From Marinobacter sp. X15-166B (GTDB taxonomy: Bacteria; Pseudomonadota; Gammaproteobacteria; Pseudomonadales; Oleiphilaceae): a stretch of DNA of 64,000 bases. Below are positions 22,396 to 33,248 of this stretch, one piece after another. Numbering within the stretch: the first letter of the stretch is position 1; every line of letters begins with the position of its first letter. Where the stretch lies: positions 1,967,003-2,031,002 of the forward strand of contig NZ_MEIY01000001.1 of the NCBI RefSeq assembly GCF_001752365.1, given 5' to 3'. The translations under genes and the position numbers were made by a program. The notes beneath the pieces were generated by a model. The model searched no databases and was not told the DNA's origin. It saw only the letters and a list, made by a program, of their open reading frames with translations.

Positions 22396-23652
22396 ATGTT
22401 TAATCGTGATATGAAAATTGCCGGGTACGACGATGATGTCTGGAACATGATCCAGGCAGAAAGAAAGCGTCAGGAAGCGCATATTGAGCTGATCGCATCG
22501 GAAAACTACGCCAGCCCGCGGGTCATGGAAGCCCAGGGCACCGAGCTGACCAACAAATATGCAGAAGGCTATCCCGGCAAACGCTATTACGGTGGTTGCG
22601 AACACGTGGATGTGATTGAGCAACTGGCCATCGATCGCGCCAAGCAACTGTTCGGTGCGGCCTACGCCAACGTCCAGCCGCACTCCGGCTCCCAGGCCAA
22701 CTCGGCGGTGTTCATGGCCCTGCTCAACCCCGGCGATACTGTGTTGGGAATGAGTCTGGCCCACGGCGGACACCTGACCCACGGCGCCAGTGTCAACTTT
22801 TCCGGCAAAATCTATAACGCTGTTCAGTACGGCATCGACCTGAACACCGGACTGATCGATTACGACGACGTCGAACGCATGGCGCTTGAGCACAAGCCGA
22901 AGATGATCATCGCGGGCTTTTCCGCCTATTCGCAGGAACTGGATTTTGCCCGTTTCCGTGACATTGCCGACAAAGTCGGTGCCTACCTGTTTGTCGACAT
23001 GGCCCATGTGGCCGGCCTGGTGGCGGCGGGTGTCTACCCGGACCCCATGCCCCACGCCCACGTGGTCACCACCACCACCCACAAAACCCTGCGCGGCCCC
23101 CGTGGCGGTCTGATTCTGGCGTGTGACGACGAAGCACTGCACAAGAAGCTGAACTCAGCGGTCTTCCCGGGTGGTCAGGGTGGTCCCCTGATGCACGTCA
23201 TCGCGGCCAAGGCGATTTGCTTCAAAGAAGCCATGGAAGACGAGTTCAAGACGTACCAGAAGCAGGTCATCAAAAATGCCCAGGCCATGGCGCAGGTATT
23301 CGTCGATCGCGGTTACGATGTGGTCTCAGAAGGCACCTGCAACCACCTGTTCCTGGTAAGCCTGATCAAGCAGGACATCACCGGCAAAGACGCCGATGCG
23401 GCGCTGGAGCGTGCCCACATCACCGTCAACAAAAACGCCGTGCCCAACGACCCGCGGTCCCCGTTCGTGACCTCCGGGTTGCGCATCGGCACACCCGCGG
23501 TCACCACCCGGGGTTTCGGGGAGGCCGAGTGTCGTGAGCTGGCCGGCTGGATGTGCGACATCCTGGCTAACCTGGAAGACGAAAGCGTGAATGAGCGGGT
23601 GCGTGAACAGGTGGGTGCTTTGTGTGCCCGGTTCCCTGTCTACGCCGGCTGA
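22396..23652 (+). CDS. glyA: Serine hydroxymethyltransferase
   Basis: GlyA is the PLP enzyme that converts serine and tetrahydrofolate to glycine and methylene-THF, the main one-carbon source. The N-terminal [19 protein letters not shown] is conserved. The PLP lysine is K230 in [12 protein letters not shown], close to K229 of the E. coli enzyme. At 418 residues the length is normal. The frame is open upstream to 22345, but [14 protein letters not shown] at 22396 is the family start and has a GAGG upstream. Confidence 0.97.
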   Translation: MFNRDMKIAGYDDDVWNMIQAERKRQEAHIELIASENYASPRVMEAQGTELTNKYAEGYPGKRYYGGCEHVDVIEQLAIDRAKQLFGAAYANVQPHSGSQANSAVFMALLNPGDTVLGMSLAHGGHLTHGASVNFSGKIYNAVQYGIDLNTGLIDYDDVERMALEHKPKMIIAGFSAYSQELDFARFRDIADKVGAYLFVDMAHVAGLVAAGVYPDPMPHAHVVTTTTHKTLRGPRGGLILACDDEALHKKLNSAVFPGGQGGPLMHVIAAKAICFKEAMEDEFKTYQKQVIKNAQAMAQVFVDRGYDVVSEGTCNHLFLVSLIKQDITGKDADAALERAHITVNKNAVPNDPRSPFVTSGLRIGTPAVTTRGFGEAECRELAGWMCDILANLEDESVNERVREQVGALCARFPVYAG

Positions 23653-23712
23653 TTCCTCAACTTGCCGGTGCGGCCTGCGGGTGGCACCGGTGCTTTGCGG
23701 GAGTATAAAAGA

Positions 23713-24198
23713 ATGCATTGCCCATTCTGTGGTGAAGCGGATACCAAAGTGATCGACTCGCGCCTCGTGGTCGAGGGCGATCAGGTGCGCCGCAGAAGGG
23801 AGTGTTTGTCCTGTCATGAGCGGTTCACCACCTTTGAGACCGCTGAGTTGTTGATGCCCCGTGTGGTCAAGCAGGATGGCACCCGGCAGCCGTTTGACGA
23901 AAGCAAACTGCGCGCGGGTTTCATGATTGCGCTGGAAAAACGGCCGGTCAGCATCGAAGCCATCGATGCTGCGGTCAACCGTATCCGGTTCCGCCTGCGG
24001 GCGGCTGGCGAGCGGGAAGTCAAATCCTTGAAGCTGGGCGAAGAGGTCATGACCGAGTTGCGCCAGCTCGACAAGGTGGCCTACGTCCGCTTTGCCTCGG
24101 TGTACCGCAGCTTTCAGGACGTCAATGAATTCAAAGAAGAAATTGAGCGGCTGTCAGGACCGGCGGCGGAAGGCCCGTCAACCCAGGGTGATTCATGA
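23713..24198 (+). CDS. nrdR: Transcriptional repressor NrdR
   Basis: NrdR is a nucleotide-sensing repressor of ribonucleotide reductase genes. The zinc ribbon starts at once, MHCPFC, with the second pair CLSC. An ATP-cone domain follows ([19 protein letters not shown] to about residue 140). The product has 161 residues. It overlaps ribD by four bases (ATGA), the conserved nrdR-ribD linkage. An upstream extension of the frame to 23662 is rejected because the family begins at MHCPFC. Confidence 0.96.
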   Translation: MHCPFCGEADTKVIDSRLVVEGDQVRRRRECLSCHERFTTFETAELLMPRVVKQDGTRQPFDESKLRAGFMIALEKRPVSIEAIDAAVNRIRFRLRAAGEREVKSLKLGEEVMTELRQLDKVAYVRFASVYRSFQDVNEFKEEIERLSGPAAEGPSTQGDS

Positions 24199-25310
24199 TC
24201 GATAATCGGGACGTTGCCATGATGGCCCGGGCCATACAGCTGGCCTGGCGGGGGCGTTATTCGACGCATCCGAACCCGCGGGTGGGGTGCGTGATTGCCC
24301 GGGGCAACGAGATTGTGGGCGAAGGCTGGCACGAGCGCGCCGGGGAGGCGCACGCAGAAGTGCGTGCATTGAGCCAGGCCGGTGCGTTGGCCCGTGGCGC
24401 TACGGCTTACGTGACCCTTGAACCTTGCGGCCATTTCGGGCGCACCCCGCCCTGTGCCCGGGCGCTGATCAATGCGGGCATTGCGCGGGTGGTGGCCGCC
24501 ACGCAAGACCCCAACCCGTCTGTGGCCGGGCGCGGGCTTGAGCAATTGCGTGCCGCCGGGCTGCGGGTTACCGAAGGCTTGCTGGCGGAGTCTGCGGCGA
24601 AGCTGAACCCGGGGTTCATGACGCGCATGACCACCGGGCGGCCCTATGTCCGGGTGAAAATGGCGGCGAGCCTGGACGGGCGCACCGCCATGGCGTCCGG
24701 GGAAAGCCAGTGGATCACCGGCCCTGAAGCCCGGCGTGATGTGCAGCGTCTGCGCGCGACCAGTGATGCCATCCTGACCGGGGTGGGCACGGTGCTGGCA
24801 GACGACCCCTCGCTGACCGTGCGTCTGGCGGAGCTGGGTGATCTCGGTCCCTGCACCACGCCGTCCCGGCAGCCGCTGCGGGTCATTGCCGACCGGGATG
24901 CGCGCACCCCTCCGGGGGCCCGCATCCTCCAGGGCGGCAAAGTACAGTTATACTGCTCGTCCAGCGCACTGACCTCGGCGGCCGCACAGGACCTGGCCGC
25001 ATTGGGCGTCGGCGTGCGGGGCGTATCCTGGAAAAATGTCGGTGTGGACGTGGGTGAGCTGCTGGATGAGCTGGGCGCTCTGGGGATCAACGAATTGCTG
25101 GTCGAGGCCGGGCCCACCCTGGCGGGCACGTTTATCAGTGAGCGACTGGTGGATGAGTTGTGGTTGTATCAGGCCCCCGTGTTTCTGGGCAGCACCGGCC
25201 GTCCGACTGCGCACCTGCCGCTGGACTCCATGGCCGACAAGGTGCAATGGCACGTGCAGGACCGCCGTCAGGTGGGAGTGGATCAGCGTCTGATCCTGAT
25301 CCCGCAATAA
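24195..25310 (+). CDS. ribD: Bifunctional riboflavin deaminase/reductase RibD
   Basis: RibD carries out steps two and three of the riboflavin pathway. The N-terminal deaminase has HAEVRAL (catalytic Glu, zinc His) and [11 protein letters not shown] (zinc cysteines). The C-terminal reductase begins around [15 protein letters not shown] and contains [15 protein letters not shown] and [10 protein letters not shown]. At 371 residues the length is normal. Confidence 0.97.
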   Translation: MIDNRDVAMMARAIQLAWRGRYSTHPNPRVGCVIARGNEIVGEGWHERAGEAHAEVRALSQAGALARGATAYVTLEPCGHFGRTPPCARALINAGIARVVAATQDPNPSVAGRGLEQLRAAGLRVTEGLLAESAAKLNPGFMTRMTTGRPYVRVKMAASLDGRTAMASGESQWITGPEARRDVQRLRATSDAILTGVGTVLADDPSLTVRLAELGDLGPCTTPSRQPLRVIADRDARTPPGARILQGGKVQLYCSSSALTSAAAQDLAALGVGVRGVSWKNVGVDVGELLDELGALGINELLVEAGPTLAGTFISERLVDELWLYQAPVFLGSTGRPTAHLPLDSMADKVQWHVQDRRQVGVDQRLILIPQ

Positions 25311-25380
25311 CGAATTCTTACATGGACAGCCTGGACCCACCAACGTGGATCAGCAGGGCTGCAGAGGGTGCAACACCGAT

Positions 25381-26496
25381 ATGGCACTGAACAGTATTGA
25401 AGAAATCATCGAAGACATCCGTCAGGGTAAAATGGTGATTCTGATGGACGATGAAGACCGGGAAAATGAGGGCGACCTGGTGATGGCCGCCGAGCACTGC
25501 ACCGCCGAAGACATCAATTTCATGGCGCGGTTTGGTCGTGGGCTGATCTGCATGCCCATGACCCGGGAGCGGTGTGAGCAGCTGGAGCTGCCGCTGATGG
25601 TGCAAAAGAACGCCTCCGGGTTCGGCACCAAATTCACCCTGTCCATCGAGGCCGCCGAAGGCGTGACCACCGGTATTTCCGCGGCCGACCGGGCCCGCAC
25701 CGTGCAGGCCGCGGTGGCCCGGCATGCCAAGCCTGCCGACCTGGTGCAACCGGGACACATTTTCCCGCTGATGTCGGATCCGGGCGGTGTGTTGAGTCGC
25801 GCCGGGCATACCGAAGCGTCCTGCGACCTGGCCTCGCTGGCCGGGTGCGAGCCCGCCGGGGTGATCTGTGAAATCATGAACGACGACGGCTCCATGGCGC
25901 GACGGGAAGATCTCGAAGAGTTTGCCCGGGTGCATGATCTGAAAATCGGCACCATTGCTGATCTGATTCATTACCGCACCCTGAACGAGCGTACCGTCGA
26001 GTGTGTGGAGCAGTACGATCTGGACACCGAATACGGCGTGTTCAATTTGCGCACTTACCGGGACACCATTCACGGCGTGACTCACCTTGCCCTGGTGATG
26101 GGTGACGTTGATGCCAGCGAGCCGGTGCTGGTGCGGGTGCACATCACCGATACCCTGCGCGATCTGCTCGGGGCGCGGCGCGAAGGCTCCAGCAGCTGGC
26201 CACTGCACCACGCACTGCGCAAGGTCGCAGAGGCCGGCAAAGGGGTGGTGGTCATGCTGAACAGCGGCCGCGACAGCTACAACCTTGAAGACCGGATTCA
26301 CGAGTTTTTTGACGAAGGGCAGGCCTCCGCTTCAACCGGCAGCTCCGGGGTTTATTTCACCGTGGGTACCGGCTCCCAGATTCTGCGCGATATCGGTGTG
26401 AGCAAGATGCGCTTGCTGAGTGCGCCGATCAAGTTTTCCGCGATCTCGGGGTTTGATCTCGAAGTGGTGGAGTATGTACCTTACACACAAAACTGA
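25381..26496 (+). CDS. ribB: 3,4-dihydroxy-2-butanone-4-phosphate synthase with a degenerate GTP cyclohydrolase II domain (RibBX type)
   Basis: The N-terminal half (1-200) is an intact DHBP synthase with DDEDRENEGD at 23-32 and HTEASCDLA at about 143-151. The C-terminal half follows the RibA fold in outline but has no cysteine after about residue 208, so the three zinc-binding cysteines of GTP cyclohydrolase II are gone (VRVHITDTLRDLLGARREG stands where they would be). It should therefore make only the four-carbon precursor, and a separate ribA is expected elsewhere. The length is 371. The ATG at 25381 gives the family N-terminus MALNSIEEII; the frame is open to 25345. Confidence 0.93.
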   Translation: MALNSIEEIIEDIRQGKMVILMDDEDRENEGDLVMAAEHCTAEDINFMARFGRGLICMPMTRERCEQLELPLMVQKNASGFGTKFTLSIEAAEGVTTGISAADRARTVQAAVARHAKPADLVQPGHIFPLMSDPGGVLSRAGHTEASCDLASLAGCEPAGVICEIMNDDGSMARREDLEEFARVHDLKIGTIADLIHYRTLNERTVECVEQYDLDTEYGVFNLRTYRDTIHGVTHLALVMGDVDASEPVLVRVHITDTLRDLLGARREGSSSWPLHHALRKVAEAGKGVVVMLNSGRDSYNLEDRIHEFFDEGQASASTGSSGVYFTVGTGSQILRDIGVSKMRLLSAPIKFSAISGFDLEVVEYVPYTQN

Positions 26497-26554
26497 GTGT
26501 CTATATTAATTTTATCGGTCCGCTCAACCGTGCGGACCCTGACAGGAGCCGAAC

Positions 26555-27031
26555 ATGGCAGGTATTGAAGTTCTGGAAGGCGATTTTACGCAGTGCGCCG
26601 GGCAGTATGCGCTGGTGGTGGGCCGGTTTAACGGATTCGTGGTCGAGAGTCTGGTAGACGGAGCAATCGATACGCTGGTGCGTCACGGTATCGATGAAGA
26701 CGACATTACCGTGGTGCGCGTTCCCGGGGCCTATGAAATGCCGTTGGCGGTCAAGCGGGTCGCCGAAACCGGGCGCTTCGACGCCATTATCGCGCTGGGC
26801 GCGGTCATCCGTGGGGGTACCCCGCATTTTGAATACGTGGCCGGCGAAGCCGCCAGCGGTCTGGGTGCGGTCAGTCTCGACACCGATGTGCCCGTCGCCT
26901 TTGGCGTTCTGACCGTGGATTCCATTGAACAGGCCATTGAGCGTTCCGGCACCAAGGCCGGCAACAAGGGCGCGGAAGCCGCAACGACTGCGCTGGAAAT
27001 GGTCAGCCTGTTCCGGAAATTGGGTGAGTGA
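26555..27031 (+). CDS. ribH: 6,7-dimethyl-8-ribityllumazine synthase
   Basis: RibH joins the RibB product and the RibD-derived pyrimidine to form lumazine, the precursor of riboflavin, in an icosahedral or smaller shell. The 158-residue protein has the substrate loop GRFNGFV, the [13 protein letters not shown] motif and [23 protein letters not shown] sits at good spacing before the ATG. Its stop overlaps the nusB start. Confidence 0.97.
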   Translation: MAGIEVLEGDFTQCAGQYALVVGRFNGFVVESLVDGAIDTLVRHGIDEDDITVVRVPGAYEMPLAVKRVAETGRFDAIIALGAVIRGGTPHFEYVAGEAASGLGAVSLDTDVPVAFGVLTVDSIEQAIERSGTKAGNKGAEAATTALEMVSLFRKLGE

Positions 27032-27513
27032 TGACAGACACCGACGACACACCGCAATCACCTTCAGCCCGCCCGGGTGGCCAGCCGAAAGCCGGTGAGC
27101 GCCGCCGCGCGCGGGCGCTGGCCATGCAGGCCCTGTACCAGCGACACTTCAGCAAGAGCCCGATCGCGGATATTGAAGCGGAGTTCATCGTCGATAATGA
27201 CATGTCCAAGGTGGACGTTGCGTATTTTCGTGACCTGCTGCGCGGTGTGAGCCGCGCGCAGGCGGAGCTGGATCGGATCATTGAGCCCTTTCTGGATCGC
27301 CCCCTGGAGGAAGTGGATGCCATCGAACTGGCCATCGTGCGTATCGGAGCCTACGAGTTGAAACACCGCATCGACGTGCCTTACAAAGTGGTGATCAACG
27401 AAGGCATCGAAATGGCTAAACGATTTGGTGGCACAGAGGGGCACAAGTTCGTCAACGGTCTTCTGGATAAGTTGAGCCGCCGTACCCGCCTTGCAGAAAC
27501 CCGTTCGCGGTAA
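27031..27513 (+). CDS. nusB: Transcription antitermination factor NusB
   Basis: NusB is an all-helical RNA-binding factor that acts with NusE (S10) on boxA in rRNA antitermination. The Arg-rich start ERRRARALAMQALYQ and the C-terminal VINEGIEMAKRFGGTEGHKFVNGLLDKL are diagnostic. It has about 160 residues. The ATG at 27031 shares a base with the ribH stop; a GTG one codon earlier (27028) is possible. The ribH-nusB-thiL-pgpA order is the classic gammaproteobacterial one. Confidence 0.97.
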   Translation: MTDTDDTPQSPSARPGGQPKAGERRRARALAMQALYQRHFSKSPIADIEAEFIVDNDMSKVDVAYFRDLLRGVSRAQAELDRIIEPFLDRPLEEVDAIELAIVRIGAYELKHRIDVPYKVVINEGIEMAKRFGGTEGHKFVNGLLDKLSRRTRLAETRSR

Positions 27514-27527
27514 ACGCGAGCACCGCT

Positions 27528-28478
27528 ATGGGTGAGTTTGAGCTGATCCGTCGGTACTTTGTGCCACTGGCACAGGGAGCGGGATCCGAGGGGCTGCTGC
27601 TGGGCCCCGGTGACGACTGCGCCCTGCAGCGACTGTCCCCCGGCACCGATCTGGTGTTTTCCACCGACACCCTGGTGGAGGGGGTTCACTTTCCTTCCGG
27701 TTATAATCCCCGACAACTGGGGTGGCGCAGTCTGGCGGTGGCCGCCAGCGATCTGGCCGCCATGGGTGCCAGACCGGTCTGTTTCACCCTGGCGTTGACG
27801 TTACCGGTGGCCGCCCCGGAGTGGGTGGCCGGCTACGCCCACGGTCTGGGCGAAGCAGCGCAGGCCTTCGGGCTGGTGCTGGCGGGAGGCGATACCACCC
27901 GCGGCCCGCTCACCCTGACCTTGCAGGTGCACGGCGAGGTACCCGCCGGTGAAGCTCTGCGGCGCTCCGGCGCCCGTCCCGGCGATCAGGTGTGTGTGTC
28001 GGGGACGCTGGGGGCCGCCGCGGCCGCCTTGCGTTGGCTGGCGGTTGCCGGGCCCCCCGCCGACGCCGCCGAGGTGTTGGCCCGCTACCATCGCCCCATG
28101 CCCCGGTTGGCGCTGGGCCAGGCTTTGCGAGGACTGGCCAGCGCCGCCATTGACGTGTCCGACGGTTTGCTCGCGGATCTGACCCACATTCTCGACGCCT
28201 CCGGGGTGGGCGCGCGCATCGATGCGGCTGTCGTGCCGGTGTTGCCGGCGGTCGCCAGGCTGGAAGGGGAGCGGGCGCAGAGTCTGGCGTTGAGTGGTGG
28301 CGACGATTACGAGTTGTGCGTCACCATAAGCCCGGCACGATGGCAGCAATTGCCCGCGGCGGTGCAGGCGCACTTGACAGTCATCGGCGAGATTACCGCA
28401 GAGACGGGGTTGCAGCTGGTGAACGCCGATGCGCACGCCCGCACAGCGGGTTATGACCACTTTGGAGAGCACGGATGA
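27528..28478 (+). CDS. thiL: Thiamine-monophosphate kinase
   Basis: ThiL phosphorylates thiamine phosphate to the active pyrophosphate. Motifs include GPGDDCAL near residue 27, STDTLVEGVHF, the ATP-grasp-like GGDTTRGPLTL, and DVSDGLLADLTHIL. At 316 residues the length is normal. It overlaps pgpA by four bases. Confidence 0.96.
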   Translation: MGEFELIRRYFVPLAQGAGSEGLLLGPGDDCALQRLSPGTDLVFSTDTLVEGVHFPSGYNPRQLGWRSLAVAASDLAAMGARPVCFTLALTLPVAAPEWVAGYAHGLGEAAQAFGLVLAGGDTTRGPLTLTLQVHGEVPAGEALRRSGARPGDQVCVSGTLGAAAAALRWLAVAGPPADAAEVLARYHRPMPRLALGQALRGLASAAIDVSDGLLADLTHILDASGVGARIDAAVVPVLPAVARLEGERAQSLALSGGDDYELCVTISPARWQQLPAAVQAHLTVIGEITAETGLQLVNADAHARTAGYDHFGEHG

Positions 28479-29014
28479 GTATTGTGGATCCCGAGGAACC
28501 GCCGGTCGAAGAGCCTGAGTTTGCCCATGCCATTTTGCCCCCCGGGTTTCTGAAAAACCCGGTGCACCTGCTGGCCTTCGGCTTCGGTAGCGGCGCATTT
28601 GCGCGGGCACCGGGCACCTGGGGGAGCCTGGCGGCGATTCCGGTCTGGCTGCTGTTTTTCTGGCTGCCGCCCCTGGCGTACTGGGGGGTCGTGGCGCTGA
28701 CGTTCCTGGTGGGCATCTGGTTGTGCGGTGTGACCGCCAGACACCTCAAGGTGCACGATCACGGCGGCATCGTGTGGGACGAGTTTGTGGGCATGTGGGT
28801 GGCGCTGGCGTTGATTCCCGATACGCTGGTGGGGGTGCTGATGGCGTTTCTGCTGTTCCGGTTCTTCGACGTGCTCAAGCCGTGGCCCATCAGCTGGTTT
28901 GACCGGCGGATGCCGGGCGGGTTAGGCATCATGTTTGACGACTTGCTGGCCGGTTTGATGGCGTTGCTGAGTTTCTGGCTGATTGAAACTTACATTATTC
29001 CGGGGCTCGCTTAG
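28475..29014 (+). CDS. pgpA: Phosphatidylglycerophosphatase A
   Basis: PgpA is an inner-membrane phosphatase that makes phosphatidylglycerol. It has about four membrane helices; the conserved GSGAFARAPGTWGSL, the acidic DEFVGMWVAL and FFDVLKPWPISWFDR are the family motifs. The length is 179. Its TAG shares two bases with the stop of the convergent small gene downstream. Confidence 0.95.
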   Translation: MSIVDPEEPPVEEPEFAHAILPPGFLKNPVHLLAFGFGSGAFARAPGTWGSLAAIPVWLLFFWLPPLAYWGVVALTFLVGIWLCGVTARHLKVHDHGGIVWDEFVGMWVALALIPDTLVGVLMAFLLFRFFDVLKPWPISWFDRRMPGGLGIMFDDLLAGLMALLSFWLIETYIIPGLA

Positions 29015-29226
29015 CCGCGGCCCCGCTCCGTGGTGCGCGTCTTGGGGAGCAGCTGAACCACATGTAAAAACCGCTGTACCCCGATTTCAGCCCGCTGGCG
29101 GGAGTAAAAAGGGCCGCTGTCAAAGCCTTCCCGGGTGGTGAAGTACCATTTATTGTCCACACAGAAAATCCGCTCGCTGCGAAAGGGAAGGGCGCATGCT
29201 TCGCCGGCACGGTGCTGGTTGTTCAT
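29011..29226 (-). CDS. Small conserved protein resembling the DUF6316 family
   Basis: This 71-residue protein starts MNNQHRAGE and has a compact core, RSERIFCVDNKWYFTTREG followed by DSGPFYSRQRAE. That core matches my memory of the DUF6316 pattern (R-x-x-R-x-F ... WYF-x-TREG ... GPF). Its function is unknown. A strong AGGGGAG lies about six bases before the ATG at 29226, which decides this start although the frame is open to 29361. It converges on pgpA so tightly that the two stop codons overlap. Confidence 0.78.
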   Translation of the reverse strand: MNNQHRAGEACALPFRSERIFCVDNKWYFTTREGFDSGPFYSRQRAEIGVQRFLHVVQLLPKTRTTERGRG

Positions 29227-29414
29227 AAAGTCTCCCCTGTGGTTGACGATTGTCTGTTTTAAGTTAACCCATCTTGTTGCAAATGCAATGAATCCACCCC
29301 GTAATTGCGTGGTCGGCCCGGCTTTGCCGTCACCGGCGCCGGCAAGCCTGTGGTTGCGCATGCCCCGGGCAGTCGTCAGAATGGCGGATTCATTTCAAAG
29401 TACAGGGGCGACTG

Positions 29415-30071
29415 ATGAGAGGATTCAGAATGACGGGGCGTATCTCAACCATGGTGCGCGCAGCCGCATTGACGTGGGTGGCGTTGGTGGTGGCAGGTTG
29501 CAGCAGCCAGTTAAGTCGGGTTCAGACCTGGGATGGCGCGGCAGTGGACCCGGCCCGGGTTGCGGTGCTCAAGGCCCCTGCCGAAATCAAGGTCAAAGAG
29601 GTGAACGGCAAGCGGGTTGGCAATTTCCTGATGGACGATCTGGTGCTTGACTACGAGCTGTTACCCGGCGACAACCAGATTGTATTTACCTACAAAACCA
29701 TCTGGGCCAAGGGCGGGGTGGTGAAAAACGGTGAGTCCAAGGTGCATGTGGTCGAAACGGCGCCCCAGCAGGTGACCCTGGTCGCGCAACCCGGTGCAAT
29801 GTATCGCTTCGAGGTACCCAGTCCGAAAAACCGTCAAGCCGCCGAAGCCGTAATAGCGGACTTCAGCGGCCGGGTGGTCGATCAGTCCGGTGCCACCGTG
29901 GCCACTGCGCAACCCCATGAGGCGCGAACCGAAGTAGCGCGCGATCAAGGTCGCGTCACTCCGGCGCAGTCAGCGGATAACGCACTGGATACGCTGGAGG
30001 GTTTGAAGGTTCTCTGGCAGAAAGCCAGTGCCGAAGAAAAGCGTGAGTTTTTGACCTGGGCGTTCGAATAA
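29415..30071 (+). CDS. Lipoprotein resembling the DUF2057 (YccT-like) family
   Basis: A signal peptide ends in the lipobox VVAGC (Cys29 from the first ATG), followed by SSQLSRVQTWDG. The mature part begins with a beta-rich region, KAPAEIKVKEVNGKRVGNFL and LDYELLPGDNQIVFTYKTIW, typical of DUF2057 proteins, and ends in a helical tail with EGLKVLWQKASAEEKREFLTWAFE-like text (the last 20 residues are strongly helical). Its role is unknown, perhaps envelope binding. Two starts are possible: 29415 with AGGGG upstream, and 29430 with AGAGGA upstream. Confidence 0.72.
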   Translation: MRGFRMTGRISTMVRAAALTWVALVVAGCSSQLSRVQTWDGAAVDPARVAVLKAPAEIKVKEVNGKRVGNFLMDDLVLDYELLPGDNQIVFTYKTIWAKGGVVKNGESKVHVVETAPQQVTLVAQPGAMYRFEVPSPKNRQAAEAVIADFSGRVVDQSGATVATAQPHEARTEVARDQGRVTPAQSADNALDTLEGLKVLWQKASAEEKREFLTWAFE

Positions 30072-30085
30072 CACGCTGACCCGGT

Positions 30086-31054
30086 TCAGCTGACCCGGGC
30101 CACCGCTACTTCGGTCAGCAGTGCCAGTGCTTCCTTGAACTCGGAGTCGGGCAGGTTGTTCAGGCTGGCGTGGGCCCGCGCGGCCTGCTCCCTGGCTTTC
30201 GCCATGGTGTAGTCGATGGCACCGGACTGCTCGACGATGGCCAGTACCTCGGCCAGATTGTCCAGACCGCCTTTGCGGATCGCCTGACGGATAAGTTTGC
30301 GGGGGGCCTCGTCGCTGCTGGCCATGGCGTAGATCAGCGGCAGGGTGGCCTTGCCTTCGGCAAGGTCGTCGCCGACATTTTTGCCCATGGACTCTGCATC
30401 GCCCCGGTAGTCGAGCACGTCGTCGACCAGCTGAAAGGCCATGCCCAGATGCTGGCCGTACTCTTTCAGCGCCCGCGCCTGCGGCTCAGGTGCGTTGCAC
30501 AGCAGCGCGCCGGTGTGGGCCGAGGCTTCAAACAGCATGGCGGTCTTGTTGTGGATGACCTCCATATAGCGGGCTTCACTGATGTCCGGGTTCTTCACGT
30601 TCATCAGTTGCATGACTTCACCCTGGGCAATGACCGCAGTGGCGTGGGACAGCACCTCCATGATGGGCAAACTTTTCAGTTCGACCATCATTTCGAACGC
30701 CCGGGCGTAGAGAAAATCACCGACCAGGACACTGGGTGCGTTGCCCCAGCGGGCATTGGCGGTGGAGCGCCCGCGGCGCATGTCAGAGGTGTCCACCACG
30801 TCGTCGTGCAGCAGCGTGGCGGTGTGCAGAAACTCAATGACTGCCGCCAGTTTGAGGTGCTCGTCCCCCGGGTAGGCCAGAGCCCGGGCCGACAGCATCA
30901 CCACCAGTGGCCGCAGGCGTTTGCCACCGCTGTCGATGATGTGCTGGGCAATTTTTTCAACCAGAGGCACATCCGACGCAAGCCGGGTGGTGATCAAATC
31001 ATTGACGCGGTTAAAGTCATCCGCGACGGTGTCATATATACGCTGGGCGGTCAT
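30086..31054 (-). CDS. ispB: Octaprenyl/polyprenyl diphosphate synthase
   Basis: IspB is a trans-prenyltransferase that makes the ubiquinone side chain. The first Asp-rich motif is LLHDDVVDTSDMRRGR (about 84-99) and the second is LVDDVLDYRGD (about 211-221). At 322 residues the length is normal. It is divergent from rplU-rpmA, as in E. coli and Pseudomonas. Confidence 0.96.
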   Translation of the reverse strand: MTAQRIYDTVADDFNRVNDLITTRLASDVPLVEKIAQHIIDSGGKRLRPLVVMLSARALAYPGDEHLKLAAVIEFLHTATLLHDDVVDTSDMRRGRSTANARWGNAPSVLVGDFLYARAFEMMVELKSLPIMEVLSHATAVIAQGEVMQLMNVKNPDISEARYMEVIHNKTAMLFEASAHTGALLCNAPEPQARALKEYGQHLGMAFQLVDDVLDYRGDAESMGKNVGDDLAEGKATLPLIYAMASSDEAPRKLIRQAIRKGGLDNLAEVLAIVEQSGAIDYTMAKAREQAARAHASLNNLPDSEFKEALALLTEVAVARVS

Positions 31055-31108
31055 GCGGGCGTGTTCCGGTCGGTTAAGTTGATAACAAAGTGTGGCTGGG
31101 AAGCGGCC

Positions 31109-31137
31109 ATGCTAGGTTTTGCGTACCTTAGTGTCAA
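31109..31137 (-). promoter_or_regulatory. Promoter for ispB
   Basis: On the minus strand a perfect TTGACA (31137-31132) is followed after 17 bases by TAGCAT (31114-31109), four of six matches to the -10. It is placed 55 bases upstream of the ispB start. Confidence 0.6.
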
Positions 31138-31143
31138 CTTGGC

Positions 31144-31172
31144 TTGTAATAGCGGGTGCCATTTCGTACAAT
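31144..31172 (+). promoter_or_regulatory. Promoter for rplU-rpmA
   Basis: TTGTAA (31144-31149) and TACAAT (31167-31172) are separated by 17 bases. They lie back to back with the ispB promoter and leave a leader of about 100 bases before rplU. Confidence 0.62.
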
Positions 31173-31281
31173 CACGCGCCCAACTCATCCCAACCTGCGC
31201 TCCCTGTTATAGGGTTGCCAGAGAGCTTCCCTTAGAACCAGGTGGATAAGAGCAGGGATGGGTCACTAGCGGAGAAACTCC

Positions 31282-31593
31282 ATGTACGCAGTAATTGTTA
31301 GCGGTGGCAAACAGCACCGTGTAAAAGAAGGCGAGACCCTGAAGCTGGAAAAGCTTGAGGTGGAAACAGGCGGCAGCGTCGATTTTGATCGTGTATTATT
31401 GATTGCTGACGGTGATAATGTTCAGGTTGGTGCTCCGGTTGTAGAGGGTGCCAAGGTTACTGCGGAAGTGGTCAGCCACGGCCGTCATGACAAGGTTCAG
31501 ATCATCAAGTTCCGTCGTCGTAAGCACTCGATGAAGCGTCAGGGCCACCGTCAGTGGTTTACTGAAGTCAAGATCACGGGTATCAAGGGCTGA
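31282..31593 (+). CDS. rplU: 50S ribosomal protein L21
   Basis: This is a large-subunit protein that binds 23S rRNA and L20. The 103-residue product starts [14 protein letters not shown] and ends with the signature [23 protein letters not shown] block ([19 protein letters not shown]). rpmA follows after 32 bases with AGGAGG in front. Confidence 0.98.
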   Translation: MYAVIVSGGKQHRVKEGETLKLEKLEVETGGSVDFDRVLLIADGDNVQVGAPVVEGAKVTAEVVSHGRHDKVQIIKFRRRKHSMKRQGHRQWFTEVKITGIKG

Positions 31594-31625
31594 CAGCTCT
31601 TTAACCCTGTAACAGGAGGCTAATC

Positions 31626-31886
31626 ATGGCTCACAAGAAGGCAGCAGGTAGTACCCGTAACGGTCGCGATTCCGAAGCGAAACGCCTTGGCGTCAAGCGC
31701 TACGGTGGCGAGACCGTTTCTGCAGGTAGCATCATCGTACGTCAGCGCGGCACACGTTTTCACGCCGGCACTAACGTTGGTCTGGGTAAGGACCATACCC
31801 TGTTCGCGACCGCGAACGGCCAGGTCAAGTTCGAGACCAGAGGCCCCAAGAACCGTAAGTATGTGAGCATCGTTCCCGCTGCCTAA
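31626..31886 (+). CDS. rpmA: 50S ribosomal protein L27
   Basis: L27 reaches its N-terminal tail into the peptidyl-transferase centre. The 86-residue product starts [20 protein letters not shown], with no Firmicutes-type cleavable extension, and has the motif [15 protein letters not shown]. Confidence 0.98.
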   Translation: MAHKKAAGSTRNGRDSEAKRLGVKRYGGETVSAGSIIVRQRGTRFHAGTNVGLGKDHTLFATANGQVKFETRGPKNRKYVSIVPAA

Positions 31887-31927
31887 GCAGTGACGGTCCA
31901 CAGGTTCTGCAGAGCCGCGGATAGAGC

Positions 31928-31936
31928 TGGTATGAT
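31928..31936 (+). promoter_or_regulatory. Extended -10 promoter upstream of obgE
   Basis: TGGTATGAT fits the extended -10 form TGnTATAAT with one mismatch; no clear -35 is needed for such sites. A start near 31943 would lie before the following hairpin terminator. Confidence 0.45.
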
Positions 31937-31938
31937 GA

Positions 31939-33237
<1,299 letters not shown>

Positions 33238-33248
33238 TGAGACCTGAC

